Assembly: GCA_963774455.1 (NCBI GenBank)
Contig: CAVZFD010000002.1
Location: 124,001-188,000 of the forward strand
From: DATFVA01 sp963774455
GTDB taxonomy: Bacteria; Bacteroidota; Ignavibacteria; Ignavibacteriales; Ignavibacteriaceae
Length of the DNA: 64,000 bases
Direction: 5' to 3'
Made by a program: the position numbers and the translations under genes
Shown: positions 26,545 to 35,454 of the stretch, one piece after another
Layout of the letters: each line of letters begins with the position of its first letter
How positions within the stretch are numbered: position 1 is the first letter of the stretch
The notes under the pieces: generated by a model
Told to the model about the DNA's origin: nothing
Seen by the model: the letters and a program-made list of their open reading frames with translations, nothing else
Databases searched by the model: none

Positions 26545-28731
26545 ATGAACATACCGTCAGCAATCGCTTCTGAATTAAAAGTAAAAGTTCAACAGGTTGA
26601 AGCAGTAATTAAACTATTCAGCGAGGGATCCACAATCCCTTTCATTGCAAGATACAGAAAAGAACATACCGGGGGACTCGATGAGGAGGTCCTTCGCCAA
26701 ATTGAGGACAGGCTCAATTATCTTACTCTCCTTGAAGAACGAAGGGAAGCTATTCTTAAGAGTATTGAAGAGCAGGGAAAGCTTACAGATGAGCTGAGGC
26801 AGAAGCTGAACGCTGCCGTTAAGCTGCAGGAGCTTGAAGATATTTACCTTCCGTATAAACCTAAACGTAAAACCCGGGGAACGATAGCAAAGGCAAAAGG
26901 ACTTGAACCCCTTGCGTTGTTCATATTGCAGAACCCCCAGTTCACAGGAAATTTTGAAGAAAAGTTATCCGAATTTGTAAATGCTGAAGCGGGAGTAAAT
27001 GATATTGAAGAAGCTCTTCAGGGAGCAAAGGATATTATAGCCGAAATGATAAGTGATACCGCTGAAGTGCGTAAAGAGGTCAGGGAATACCTTCTTGCGA
27101 ATTCGCTGGTTAAATCTGAAAAGGCAAAAGGGAAGCAGGAAGAGAAGACCAATGAAAAGCTGAAAGAAAGAGATAGAAAAGAGATTTACCAAATCTATTA
27201 TGAATTCAGTATTGATATCAAGAAGATCAAACCTTACCAGGTGCTAGCCCTGAACCGGGGTGAAAAGGAAAAAACGCTGAAGGTTACTTTTTCTTTTGAG
27301 CACGATGATGTTATCCTGAACATTAAAAATGCTTTTTTTGAATCAAAGGATTCAGTTTTTAAGGATATCCTGGATGAAACAGCAAAAGATTCTTTTACAC
27401 GACTGATTTACCCTTCCATAGAAAGAGAAATAAGAAATCTGCTCACAGAAACTTCAGATCTTCATGCCATCGAGATATTTGCGTCGAACCTTAGGCAGCT
27501 GCTTCTGCAGCCCCCGCTATCGGGAAAAATGATAATGGGAATTGATCCGGGATTCTACTCCGGCTCCAAGGCAGCGGTGATTGATGAAACAGGCAGGTAC
27601 CTTGAAGGTACAACAATTTATCCTCACCCGCCGCAGAATAAGGTTGAAGAAGCAAAAAAAATACTTACGGGTCTTGTTAATAAATATAAAGTTGAAGTAA
27701 TTGCTATTGGAAACGGTACGGCAAGCAGGGAGACGGAATTCCTGGTTGCGGAACTGATAAAAGAAAAGAATTTAAACTGTCATTATATAATAGTTAATGA
27801 AGCGGGTGCATCTGTTTATTCGGCTTCTGAAACAGCTAAAAAAGAATTTCCCGACCTGGAAGCCAGTCAGCGCGGAAACATTTCTATTGCAAGAAGGATA
27901 CTCGATCCTCTTTCAGAACTGGTGAAGATCGATCCCAAATCAATAGGCGTAGGTTTGTACCAGCACGACGTTGATCAGAAGTTACTCTCCCATAAGCTGG
28001 ATAATGTGGTTGAAAGCTGCGTTAACTACGTGGGAGTTGATCTGAATACTGCTTCAGGCTCACTGCTTAATTATGTATCGGGACTAAATAAAAGAATTGC
28101 CGACAGCATCATAAAATACCGTGAAAAAAAGGGAAGGTTTTCCAGCCGGGCTGAACTTAAAGAAGTCTCAGGACTGGGCGATAAAATATTTGAACAATCG
28201 GCCGGTTTCCTCAAAATACCCGGAAGCGGCAACCCTTTCGATAATACTTTCATCCATCCCGAGTCGTACCAGGCTGCAGAAAAGCTGCTAAAAATGTTCA
28301 ACATCCCTTTAAGCAAGGTAATCGAATCAGGAGCTCTTATAGATCTGTTTGTAAAGCAGAAAGGAATGAATAAACTTGCTGAGGAAATCGGGATTGGCGA
28401 ACCCACGCTCAAAGATATTATTGAAAACCTGAAGAAGCCGGGACGCGATCCGCGCGAAGAACTCCCAAAGCCGATACTCAGAAGCGATGTGTTGAAGATG
28501 GAAGACCTGCGGCAGGGGATGAGACTTAAAGGAACTGTAAGGAACATAGTTGATTTCGGAGCATTTGTGGATATAGGGGTTAAGCAGGATGGTCTCCTCC
28601 ATATTTCAGAGATTGCTGATAAGTATGTTAAAAATCCGCTTGAAGAATTAAGTGTTGGTGATATTATTAATGTGAAGGTTATTGCTGTAGATGCTGAAAG
28701 AGGCAGGATTTCACTGAGTCTGAAGGATTAA
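26545..28731 (+). CDS. tex: Tex family RNA-binding transcription accessory protein
   Basis: 728 residues. Domain order is the Tex N-terminal domain (1-190), a YqgF/RNase H-like fold starting near 330 (IMGIDPGFYSGSKAAV), helix-hairpin-helix motifs near 490-560 (NTASGSLLNYVSGL, KEVSGLGDKIFEQ) and a C-terminal S1 RNA-binding domain (about 650-725, GMRLKGTVRNIVDFGAFVDI). It binds nucleic acid and affects transcription; the exact role is unsettled across bacteria. The length matches the family closely. Confidence 0.95.
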   Translation: MNIPSAIASELKVKVQQVEAVIKLFSEGSTIPFIARYRKEHTGGLDEEVLRQIEDRLNYLTLLEERREAILKSIEEQGKLTDELRQKLNAAVKLQELEDIYLPYKPKRKTRGTIAKAKGLEPLALFILQNPQFTGNFEEKLSEFVNAEAGVNDIEEALQGAKDIIAEMISDTAEVRKEVREYLLANSLVKSEKAKGKQEEKTNEKLKERDRKEIYQIYYEFSIDIKKIKPYQVLALNRGEKEKTLKVTFSFEHDDVILNIKNAFFESKDSVFKDILDETAKDSFTRLIYPSIEREIRNLLTETSDLHAIEIFASNLRQLLLQPPLSGKMIMGIDPGFYSGSKAAVIDETGRYLEGTTIYPHPPQNKVEEAKKILTGLVNKYKVEVIAIGNGTASRETEFLVAELIKEKNLNCHYIIVNEAGASVYSASETAKKEFPDLEASQRGNISIARRILDPLSELVKIDPKSIGVGLYQHDVDQKLLSHKLDNVVESCVNYVGVDLNTASGSLLNYVSGLNKRIADSIIKYREKKGRFSSRAELKEVSGLGDKIFEQSAGFLKIPGSGNPFDNTFIHPESYQAAEKLLKMFNIPLSKVIESGALIDLFVKQKGMNKLAEEIGIGEPTLKDIIENLKKPGRDPREELPKPILRSDVLKMEDLRQGMRLKGTVRNIVDFGAFVDIGVKQDGLLHISEIADKYVKNPLEELSVGDIINVKVIAVDAERGRISLSLKD

Positions 28732-28810
28732 AATCAGTCAGGTTAAGCTCAATCTTTTTTCTCTTGGGCAAAATCCCTATATTCAAAATACGCATTTCGG
28801 CATATTCTAA

Positions 28811-29569
28811 ATGAAAACTTACGATCATCTTTTAAATACTATCAAACAGAAAGGTGCCGCTTACCTTCTACTGATCGATCCTGATAGCTTCAATGAGGAA
28901 AAACTTTCCAGGTTTGTAAGGCACTGCAGCATCTCAGGCGTTGACGGTTTCCTTGTGGGCGGAAGTCTGCTTCTCAACGGAGACATTGAGAATTGTATTA
29001 AGATAGTTAAAGAAAATACATCCCTGCCCGCTATTATCTTTCCTGGTGATGTTAGCCAGGTGTACAAACCTGCAGACGCGATACTTTTCCTCTCGGTGAT
29101 CAGCGGCAGAAACGCCGAGCATCTTATAGGAAAACACGTTCTTGCCGCACCCCTTGTGGAAAAAACAGGTATTGAGCCCATAGCAACCGGGTATATGCTT
29201 ATAGAATCAGGTGTTTCTACGACTGCACAGTATATGAGCGGCAGTATGCCCCTGCCCAGAAATAAACCCGGAATAGCAGCTGCTACTGCACTTGCTGCTG
29301 AGTACCTGGGAATGAAACTCATTTATCTTGAAGCAGGATCAGGTGCTGAAAATTCAGTCCCTGATGAAATGATCAGGGCAGTATCAGAGAAATGCAGTAT
29401 CCCTGTAATTGCCGGGGGAGGAATCAAAACCCCCGCTGCAGCGAGAGCAAAAGTTAAAAGCGGAGCAAAAATTATAGTAACAGGAAATTTTTTCGAATCA
29501 GAGAATAACTGGGACTATATAAAAGAATTTGCCGAAGCTGTTCATATAAATCTGCCGGTCAGCATATAA
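28811..29569 (+). CDS. Geranylgeranylglyceryl phosphate synthase (GGGPS), bacterial group
   Basis: 252 residues with a TIM-barrel pattern of PcrB/GGGPS. LLLIDPDSF near the N-terminus, VDGFLVGGS, the IYLEAGSGA signature near residue 175 and the phosphate-binding VIAGGGIKTP near 200 are all present. The family transfers a prenyl group to sn-glycerol 1-phosphate and makes archaeal-type ether lipid precursors. Bacteroidota homologues are known. A glycerol-1-phosphate dehydrogenase is not in this window. gmhA follows 27 bases after the stop, so they are probably cotranscribed. Confidence 0.88.
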   Translation: MKTYDHLLNTIKQKGAAYLLLIDPDSFNEEKLSRFVRHCSISGVDGFLVGGSLLLNGDIENCIKIVKENTSLPAIIFPGDVSQVYKPADAILFLSVISGRNAEHLIGKHVLAAPLVEKTGIEPIATGYMLIESGVSTTAQYMSGSMPLPRNKPGIAAATALAAEYLGMKLIYLEAGSGAENSVPDEMIRAVSEKCSIPVIAGGGIKTPAAARAKVKSGAKIIVTGNFFESENNWDYIKEFAEAVHINLPVSI

Positions 29570-29596
29570 ATAAATCTTTATTTCAGAAAGAAAACA

Positions 29597-30187
29597 TTGG
29601 ATAAAAAGAAATTTATAATCGAATCCCTTAACGAGAGTTCTGATACTAAAAAAGCGATGGGTGAAAAATGTCTTAACGACATTATGAAAGCAGCAGAATT
29701 ACTTACGGACTCATTCAGGTCGGGCAATAAACTTTTATTATGCGGCAACGGGGGTAGCGCAGCCGACTGCCAGCATATCGCTGCGGAGTTCGTAATAAGA
29801 CTTAGTCACGACCTTCAAAGACCCGCTCTTCCAGCCATAGCACTTACAACAGATACTTCAAACCTCACTGCCGGCGGAAATGATATAGGCTTTGAGAATG
29901 TATTCGCCCGCTCGGTTGAAGGGCTTGGAAATAAAGGCGATGTTCTCCTGGCAATTTCAACCAGCGGCAATTCACCTAATGTGTTAAAAGCTGTGCAGGC
30001 AGCAAAACAAAAGGGTATGAAGACCGTATCGTTTCTTGGCGGCAACGGAGGAAAATTAAAATCCGAAGTCGATATTTCAGTAACTATACCTTCTTCAAAT
30101 ACACAGAGAATACAGGAAGGGCACATAACAGCGGGACATATAATCTGTGAGCTGGTTGAAAGAGAACTATTCGGCAGCGATCACTGA
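29597..30187 (+). CDS. gmhA: Phosphoheptose isomerase (GmhA), SIS domain
   Basis: 196 residues with the sugar isomerase fold. CGNGGSAADCQHIAAEF near residue 50 and AISTSGNSPNVLKAV near 118 are the substrate and active-site loops of GmhA. It converts sedoheptulose 7-phosphate to heptose 7-phosphate for lipopolysaccharide core. The start is TTG at 29597 with only a weak AGAAAG site. Its 3' end overlaps the convergent DUF192 gene by 7 bases. DiaA is a paralogue that is hard to exclude from sequence alone. Confidence 0.85.
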   Translation: MDKKKFIIESLNESSDTKKAMGEKCLNDIMKAAELLTDSFRSGNKLLLCGNGGSAADCQHIAAEFVIRLSHDLQRPALPAIALTTDTSNLTAGGNDIGFENVFARSVEGLGNKGDVLLAISTSGNSPNVLKAVQAAKQKGMKTVSFLGGNGGKLKSEVDISVTIPSSNTQRIQEGHITAGHIICELVERELFGSDH

Positions 30188-30718
30188 GTTTCGGTCCATT
30201 CTAATTTATCGCCGGCTGAAATTTTGTGCCTGTCTGCAAATCCGCCTTTTACTTCCAGCACATACTTCGCAGGTCCGTTCGATGTATAAGATATATCAGC
30301 GTAGGGAGTTGTATTCTTTGCAATATTAAGGATAGTTTTTGACGGATCAATAAAGATCATATCCAGGGGGATCTCAGTATTCCGCATCCAGAAACTTCTG
30401 GTTTGAACATCGGGGAAAATAAAAAGCATTCCCTGGTTCTCATCCATACTTTTCCTGTACATTAAACCCAGCTGCCTGTCGAATTCTGTTTTTGCGATCT
30501 GTATATCTATTTTAACCTGCCCTGAATCTGAAGAAATTATTAAGTTCTCCGTTTTTCTTAAACATATATTCCTCGTCGGGGTTAGTCGCTTTATTTCCTG
30601 TATAAACGAATATAAAATATACTGCCACGGCTGCAATTATTATAAGTGCAGTAATCTTATATACAGCAGGTATATCCTTTTTGGCCGGTTTTTGTTCAGG
30701 TTTTTGATTTTTAGGCAT
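30181..30718 (-). CDS. DUF192 protein with single-base frameshift
   Basis: An N-terminal part (from 30718, with a transmembrane helix about residues 22-42) and a C-terminal DUF192 domain (QLGLMYRKSM, GMLFIFP, SFWMRNTEIPLD) lie in two frames. Removing one A from the A5 run at 30552-30556 joins them into one 178-residue frame reading KKTENLIISSD across the join. The first frame ends at a TAA near 30514 otherwise. The family is small, exported or anchored, and functionally poorly known. An indel error, a true mutation or slippage are all possible. Confidence 0.75.
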
Positions 30719-30796
30719 CTGGTTGATTCAGCTTGTATGAGAACTATTAAAGAATTATTAAGTTGTATAAAATAAAAATGACAATATTAAATTACT

Positions 30797-31645
30797 ATGA
30801 ACTCAAATATAATTCATAGAGAACAAATAATTTTAAATCAGATCCAGGCTAAAATGGCAGTCAGCGGATGGGGAAATGAAATTATTAATTCTTCGGTAGT
30901 TGAAAAGATAACATACCTGTCTGACGGATTAAAAGTTAAAGGCTACCTTGCCTATCCCTCTGAGATACCTGCAGAGAAAAAAGTCCCGCTGGTTATATGG
31001 AACCGCGGCGGTTATGGCGACAAAGGAGCCATCGACAGGTTTACAGCAAGAGGAATGTTTGGGCAGCTTGCAAGCTGGGGCTATGCTGTCCTTGCATCAC
31101 AGTACAGGGGTAATGACGGCGGGGAGGGAAAAGAAGAACTGGGGGGAAGTGAGATAAATGATATTAAGAATCTTTTCCCGCTGGCTGAAGAACTTGAATT
31201 TATAGATGTTACCAATGCTGCTGTGGAGGGATGGAGCAGGGGAGGAATGATGACGTTTATTCTGCTTAAGGAGAAATACGATTTTAAGTGTGCCGTGTTG
31301 AGCGGAGCTATCAGCAACCTAAAAGCACTTACAGATTCAGGTTCGAAAGCAGAGGAGTATTACCGTGAAAAGATCAGCAAGGGAAATTTTGCTTCAGAAT
31401 TTAAAAAAAGATCTGCTATAACTTTTACCAGGATACTTCCCGATATACCTTACCTGCTGATGCATGGGGGTGATGATGATATGGTGCCGGTGCAGCAGAC
31501 GATTGAGCTTGCCAGGAAATTTTCTGAAGAAAAGAAAACATACCGGCTTGTAATATTCGAAGGAGGAGATCATTTCCTGAAATCCCACAGAAAAGAAGTC
31601 GATCAGCTAAGAAAATCCTGGTACGAAAAATACCTTAAAAAATAA
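30797..31645 (+). CDS. Alpha/beta hydrolase (prolyl oligopeptidase-like)
   Basis: 282 residues with an alpha/beta hydrolase catalytic triad: serine in GWSRGGMM near 147, aspartate in MHGGDDDMVP near 229 and histidine in GGDHFLK near 262. The N-terminal part (YLAYP, PLVIWNRGG) resembles S9 peptidase and dienelactone hydrolase catalytic domains without the beta-propeller. No signal peptide is seen, so it is probably cytosolic. Substrate is unknown. Confidence 0.8.
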   Translation: MNSNIIHREQIILNQIQAKMAVSGWGNEIINSSVVEKITYLSDGLKVKGYLAYPSEIPAEKKVPLVIWNRGGYGDKGAIDRFTARGMFGQLASWGYAVLASQYRGNDGGEGKEELGGSEINDIKNLFPLAEELEFIDVTNAAVEGWSRGGMMTFILLKEKYDFKCAVLSGAISNLKALTDSGSKAEEYYREKISKGNFASEFKKRSAITFTRILPDIPYLLMHGGDDDMVPVQQTIELARKFSEEKKTYRLVIFEGGDHFLKSHRKEVDQLRKSWYEKYLKK

Positions 31646-31687
31646 ATAAAAAGGGCGTTATAATTATCTGTTTATACTCGATAAATC

Positions 31688-31718
31688 ATTGATTTATAAG
31701 ATTATATCATTATATTTG
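31688..31718 (+). promoter_or_regulatory. Bacteroidota-type promoter of the AbiE-like locus
   Basis: ATTG at 31688-31691 and TATATTTG at 31711-31718, with a 19-base spacer, match the TTTG/TAnnTTTG pattern with one mismatch. The downstream box overlaps the left arm of the palindrome at 31716. Confidence 0.65.
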
Positions 31719-31748
31719 CACGATATCATTACTAATGATATCGTGCAA
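31716..31748. promoter_or_regulatory. Perfect palindrome, likely operator of the AbiE-like locus
   Basis: 16-base arms TTGCACGATATCATTA (31716-31731) and TAATGATATCGTGCAA (31733-31748) flank a single C. A further palindrome ATGATATCAT lies at 31754-31763. The site overlaps the promoter and probable transcription start, so occupancy would block transcription. Known AbiEi antitoxins bind inverted repeats in their own promoter; its use here is inferred. Confidence 0.75.
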
Positions 31749-31776
31749 TATCTATGATATCATCAATAATTTTAGA

Positions 31777-32730
31777 ATGGATGACATTCAGGAATATATA
31801 AAAGAAACACTGGGAATTGAACTAAATTTAAAAATTCCTGGTAAAAAAGAATTAGAAAAACTCCCATTATATTTAAAGAAGAATCTAAAAATAGGGGAGT
31901 TGTTGGGACATGACTTTATCTTCGCTGTTAAACCGGAACTAACACCGAAGCAATATCTAAAGCAAGGTGAAATCATTGGGAAAGTTTTTCAAAAGCCTGT
32001 AGTGTTTGTTATAAATAATATGGAACAATACAATCGTAAAAGACTGGTTGATAAGAAAATAGGTTTTATTGTCCCGGGCAGACAGATGTATATTCCTAAC
32101 TTATTAATTGATTTTAAAGAGTATAGTAAAGCACAGGTTAAAAAAGCAGAAAAGCTTTACCCTGCCGCTCAGTGTTTATTATTTTATTTCCTTTTGGGAA
32201 AGGAATTAACAGGAATAAATTTTAAGGCAATCGCAAAAAAATTAAATTATGGTGCAATGACTATAACCCGGGCTGCAGATGTTCTTGCTAAATTTGATCT
32301 CTGTGAGATTGAAGGCAATAAAGAAAGGCGATTGTATTTTGAAAAAAACAAAAGCCAGATATGGAAGGAAGCTCAAACATATTTGATAAATCCTGTCGAT
32401 AAAGAATACCACACTGACGAAAACTATAATTTTAACTGCTTCTATAAAACCGGAATAAATGCTCTGTCCTATTATACTGACATTGCTGCTGCAGATGAAA
32501 ATATATTTGCAGTTTTTTATAAGTCATTCCGTTCTATTGTCAAAGGAGATAGAGTTAATCTAATCAACTTTCCGGATGCAAATACAACTATACAGGTTTG
32601 GAAATATGATCCGGGCATTTTAGCGGAGAATGGTGTTGTAGATCCTCTTTCTCTATTTTTGATTTTAAAAGATAATCCAAATGAACGTGTAAAGGGTGAA
32701 TTACATAAATTATTAGAGAATTTATGGTAA
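31777..32730 (+). CDS. AbiEi-like winged-helix antitoxin/regulator
   Basis: About 317 residues. A helix-turn-helix region near 147-190 (FKAIAKKLNYGAMTITRAADVL) and a C-terminal all-alpha/beta part are visible. It overlaps the nucleotidyltransferase gene by 7 bases, the arrangement of AbiEi/AbiEii type IV toxin-antitoxin pairs, where AbiEi represses its own operon. I choose the ATG at 31777; the upstream in-frame ATG at 31735 lies inside the palindrome and gives a 331-residue form. Neither has a clear ribosome binding site. Family assignment is by context and fold pattern rather than strong motif. Confidence 0.65.
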   Translation: MDDIQEYIKETLGIELNLKIPGKKELEKLPLYLKKNLKIGELLGHDFIFAVKPELTPKQYLKQGEIIGKVFQKPVVFVINNMEQYNRKRLVDKKIGFIVPGRQMYIPNLLIDFKEYSKAQVKKAEKLYPAAQCLLFYFLLGKELTGINFKAIAKKLNYGAMTITRAADVLAKFDLCEIEGNKERRLYFEKNKSQIWKEAQTYLINPVDKEYHTDENYNFNCFYKTGINALSYYTDIAAADENIFAVFYKSFRSIVKGDRVNLINFPDANTTIQVWKYDPGILAENGVVDPLSLFLILKDNPNERVKGELHKLLENLW

Positions 32731-33489
32731 AAGGGCTGGATAAATTTAAGGATCATTTTAAAGGATATTCCAAAAATTATTTACTTATTGGCGGTACAGC
32801 CTGTGCCAGGCAACTGGAAAATGCAGGTTTGGATTTCCGGGCTACTAAGGACTTGGATATTATTTTGATTGTTGAGACTTATTCTGTTGATTTCGTGGAA
32901 AAATTCTGGGAATTCATAAAACAAGGAAAGTACCATAATACAGGAAAAAAGTTCTGGTAAAAAAATATATTACAGGTTCAAGGATCCGGAAGATGATTCA
33001 TTCCCGTGGCAATTAGAGCTATTCTCCCGCAATCCCGAACTAAATTTAGGTGATAATGTACATCTTACTCCTTTACCAATCGAAGAAGACGTTTCAAGCC
33101 TATCAGCAATTTTGTTGGACGATGAATTTTATAGTTTTACACTCAAAAATGCTGAAGTAATTGATGGCATCCCGATCGCTTCCATAATTTCTTTAATTTG
33201 TTTGAAAGCTACTGCACACCTTGACTTGAAAAGACGAAAAAGAAATGGGGAGAAAATTGATAGTAAAGATATTAAAAAACACCGAAATGATATCATACGT
33301 CTTACCTTAGCACTTACAGACGAGGAGAATGAAGACTTACCTGAGAAAGTGAAGGAAGATTTGATAGAAACTCTTACCGAGATTAAAAAAGATCCTGAGT
33401 TTATTACTTCAATAATAAAAGACATCGGGATAAATGATCTTAATCCGGATGATATTTTTAAACAATTAAAAAAAACTTTTAATTTATGA
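32724..33489 (+). CDS. AbiEii-like nucleotidyltransferase toxin with single-base frameshift
   Basis: The first part (32724-32960) has the nucleotidyltransferase GG motif LIGGTACARQL and the DxD motif KDLDIIL. Translation continues in the next frame through YYRFKDPEDDSFPWQLELFS to the second part ending at 33489. Removing one A from the A6 run at 32945-32950 gives a single 254-residue frame. AbiEii toxins transfer nucleotides; the target is not known here. As assembled, the gene ends at a TAA in 32958-32960 after 78 residues, so the toxin would be inactive unless the base is an error. Confidence 0.75.
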
Positions 33490-33620
33490 CCGTGAATAGA
33501 ATAGAATTCGAATGCGTCCCTTAAAACCCCAACTATGATTTTTCAAACTGAAAATCAGTAAATCGTTTACCCTAACGATACCTTAAATAATAATTAGTAA
33601 GAACCAGATCTTTAAAATAT

Positions 33621-33649
33621 AAAAGGCCGTCTTTATGAGACGGCCTTTT
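33621..33649. terminator. Bidirectional intrinsic terminator
   Basis: A perfect 12-bp stem AAAAGGCCGTCT/AGACGGCCTTTT with a 5-base loop, between the convergent toxin and ompA genes. The A and T ends provide the tract for either direction. Confidence 0.92.
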
Positions 33650-33666
33650 ATTAGAAGTTAGAACGA

Positions 33667-35226
33667 TTACTTAATTCGCTTGAACTCAATCCTTCTGTTT
33701 TCCTGTTTTCCTTCAGAGGTAGCGTTGGTTGCTACAGGATTGGATTCGCCGTAACCGACTGCTTTGATTCTATCGGGATTAACACCCTGGCGAACCAGCC
33801 AGTCTCTTACTGAATTAGCTCTTCTCTCAGAAAGTTTCTGGTTGGAAGATTCACTGCCGACATTATCTGTATAACCAGATATTTCAACTGTAATATCCGG
33901 ATATGACTGCAATGTCTTAAGTGTTTTCCTTAAGGTATTTTCTGATTCAGGAGTAATGTCTGCTTTTCCTGTTGCGAATGTTATACCTTTCAAGATCATC
34001 GGAACACCAACTTTAACCACGTCATCTTCAGCATCCAGAGGATTGGTTCCGCGGTTAACTTCTGTTCCGTCATCAATGCTTCCGCCGTCGGTATCTTTAA
34101 CAAGAGGGTTGGTCTTGTAGGTTGTAACTTCATCGTAATCTGATAAGCCGTCGCCGTCAGTATCCTTGTTTAACGGGTTGGTTGAGAATGTCTTAACTTC
34201 TTCGCCGTCGTAGAGACCGTCGCCGTCAGTGTCAGGATTGGTAGGATCAGTTTTCCATTTTATAACTTCATCACCGTCATTCAGTCCGTCATTATCTGTA
34301 TCGGCTTTTAACGGATCAGTCTTGTACTTATTAACTTCCTCACCATCATTCAAACCATCTTTATCAGTATCAGGATTTAATGGATCTGTCTTGTATTTCT
34401 TTACTTCATCAAAATCATTCAAACCGTCGAGATCGGTATCGGTTAACAAAGGTTTGGTTTTGTATACCTTGACTTCTTCACCGTCTGTCAAACCGTCGCC
34501 ATCGGTGTCAGGATTACGGGGACTGGTACCAAGTTTCTCTTCCTCGCATTTACCCAATCCGTCCATATCTCTGTCAGAGCTGCAGCTTTCACCGGTAATA
34601 GTTAAACCAAGTGAAACGTTGTAGTAAGCGTCGACAATATTACTTCCGTTGTCATAGTTATTAAGATCAAATCCTGAGGAATATGCACCGCCGATAGAAA
34701 AGTCGGCAAGCACCATATCGCTTAAGGCAAATTCAGCTCCTATACCTATGGGGAAATGCCCTGTCCATCCTTCAGATTTTACAGCTTGTGGTGATGGATT
34801 ATTGTTTAGTTCGGGGTACTTGTTGCTGTAATGCATTATTCCGCCGCCAAGGTAGAAATAAGGGTTCCACCCGGTAAGATCAAACGGAGCGATCCTGAAT
34901 CTTAAACCAACAGGTATTATTTCTGATTTATAATACCCTTTGTAATTAAATTGAAATCCAGCATATGAGCCATAACCTGCATTAATATCCAGTTCAAATG
35001 CAGGAGTCAGTTCGAAACCGACAAATCCTTCCAGCAAGTATGAAATTGTGTAGTTGTCAAATGCGAAATCGTCGTTTCCGCCGAAGCCAACATTCGGAAA
35101 TTCGTTTTGAGGTAGAAGGAGACTGTATCTTGCTCCGAATTTTGAGCCCCACTCCTTAAACTGGGCGTTGGTTGTGATACTGACTCCAAATATTATCAGA
35201 ATTAAAAACAGGTATATTTGTTTCAT
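33667..35226 (-). CDS. OmpA-family outer-membrane protein with TSP type 3 repeats
   Basis: 519 residues. A signal peptide (1-21, ending TNAQ) is followed by an outer-membrane beta-barrel (about 22-215), eight calcium-binding thrombospondin type 3 repeats (about 217-400, DTDGDGLxDGEEV) and a C-terminal OmpA peptidoglycan-binding domain (about 410-519, with TDNVGS and NQKLSERRANSVRDWL). The domain order is typical for Bacteroidota. It probably anchors the outer membrane to peptidoglycan. Its promoter lies in the region shared with the divergent carbamoyltransferase gene. Confidence 0.95.
   Translation of the reverse strand: MKQIYLFLILIIFGVSITTNAQFKEWGSKFGARYSLLLPQNEFPNVGFGGNDDFAFDNYTISYLLEGFVGFELTPAFELDINAGYGSYAGFQFNYKGYYKSEIIPVGLRFRIAPFDLTGWNPYFYLGGGIMHYSNKYPELNNNPSPQAVKSEGWTGHFPIGIGAEFALSDMVLADFSIGGAYSSGFDLNNYDNGSNIVDAYYNVSLGLTITGESCSSDRDMDGLGKCEEEKLGTSPRNPDTDGDGLTDGEEVKVYKTKPLLTDTDLDGLNDFDEVKKYKTDPLNPDTDKDGLNDGEEVNKYKTDPLKADTDNDGLNDGDEVIKWKTDPTNPDTDGDGLYDGEEVKTFSTNPLNKDTDGDGLSDYDEVTTYKTNPLVKDTDGGSIDDGTEVNRGTNPLDAEDDVVKVGVPMILKGITFATGKADITPESENTLRKTLKTLQSYPDITVEISGYTDNVGSESSNQKLSERRANSVRDWLVRQGVNPDRIKAVGYGESNPVATNATSEGKQENRRIEFKRIK
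34025..34576 (-). repeat. Eight 69-bp coding repeats (TSP type 3)
   Basis: The ompA coding sequence contains eight tandem units of about 23 residues, each of the form DTDxDGLxDGEEVxxYKTxPLxP. The DNA is correspondingly repetitive at about 69-bp spacing, which can cause copy-number change and assembly collapse. Confidence 0.9.
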
Positions 35227-35410
35227 TTTTGATCCTTTTGATGTTGGTGATATTTCTTTTTAAACATGGTAATAGCAGTTCTGCTCTACTAATGTAATGA
35301 ATTTTTTACAAAAATGGTTCTAAAAAAATGACCTTTAATGAAGTTTTCTTCGATTATGGGGCAAAACAGCTGCGGTTAAGCCATTTCTTCTTTTTTACTT
35401 TGTAAAATGC

Positions 35411-35434
35411 CCGTTAAAAATCTATTTTTAACGG
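35411..35434. promoter_or_regulatory. Perfect 10-bp hairpin upstream of carbamoyltransferase gene
   Basis: CCGTTAAAAA (35411-35420), loop TCTA and TTTTTAACGG (35425-35434), ending 20 bases before the chosen ATG. It could be an operator or a 5' leader hairpin. Confidence 0.6.
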
Positions 35435-35454
35435 TAAAATAATTGAAGACCGGA

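Noticed and set aside
34025..34576. Mobile or regulatory DNA repeat
   Set aside because: The repeats are codon-level thrombospondin type 3 units inside ompA.
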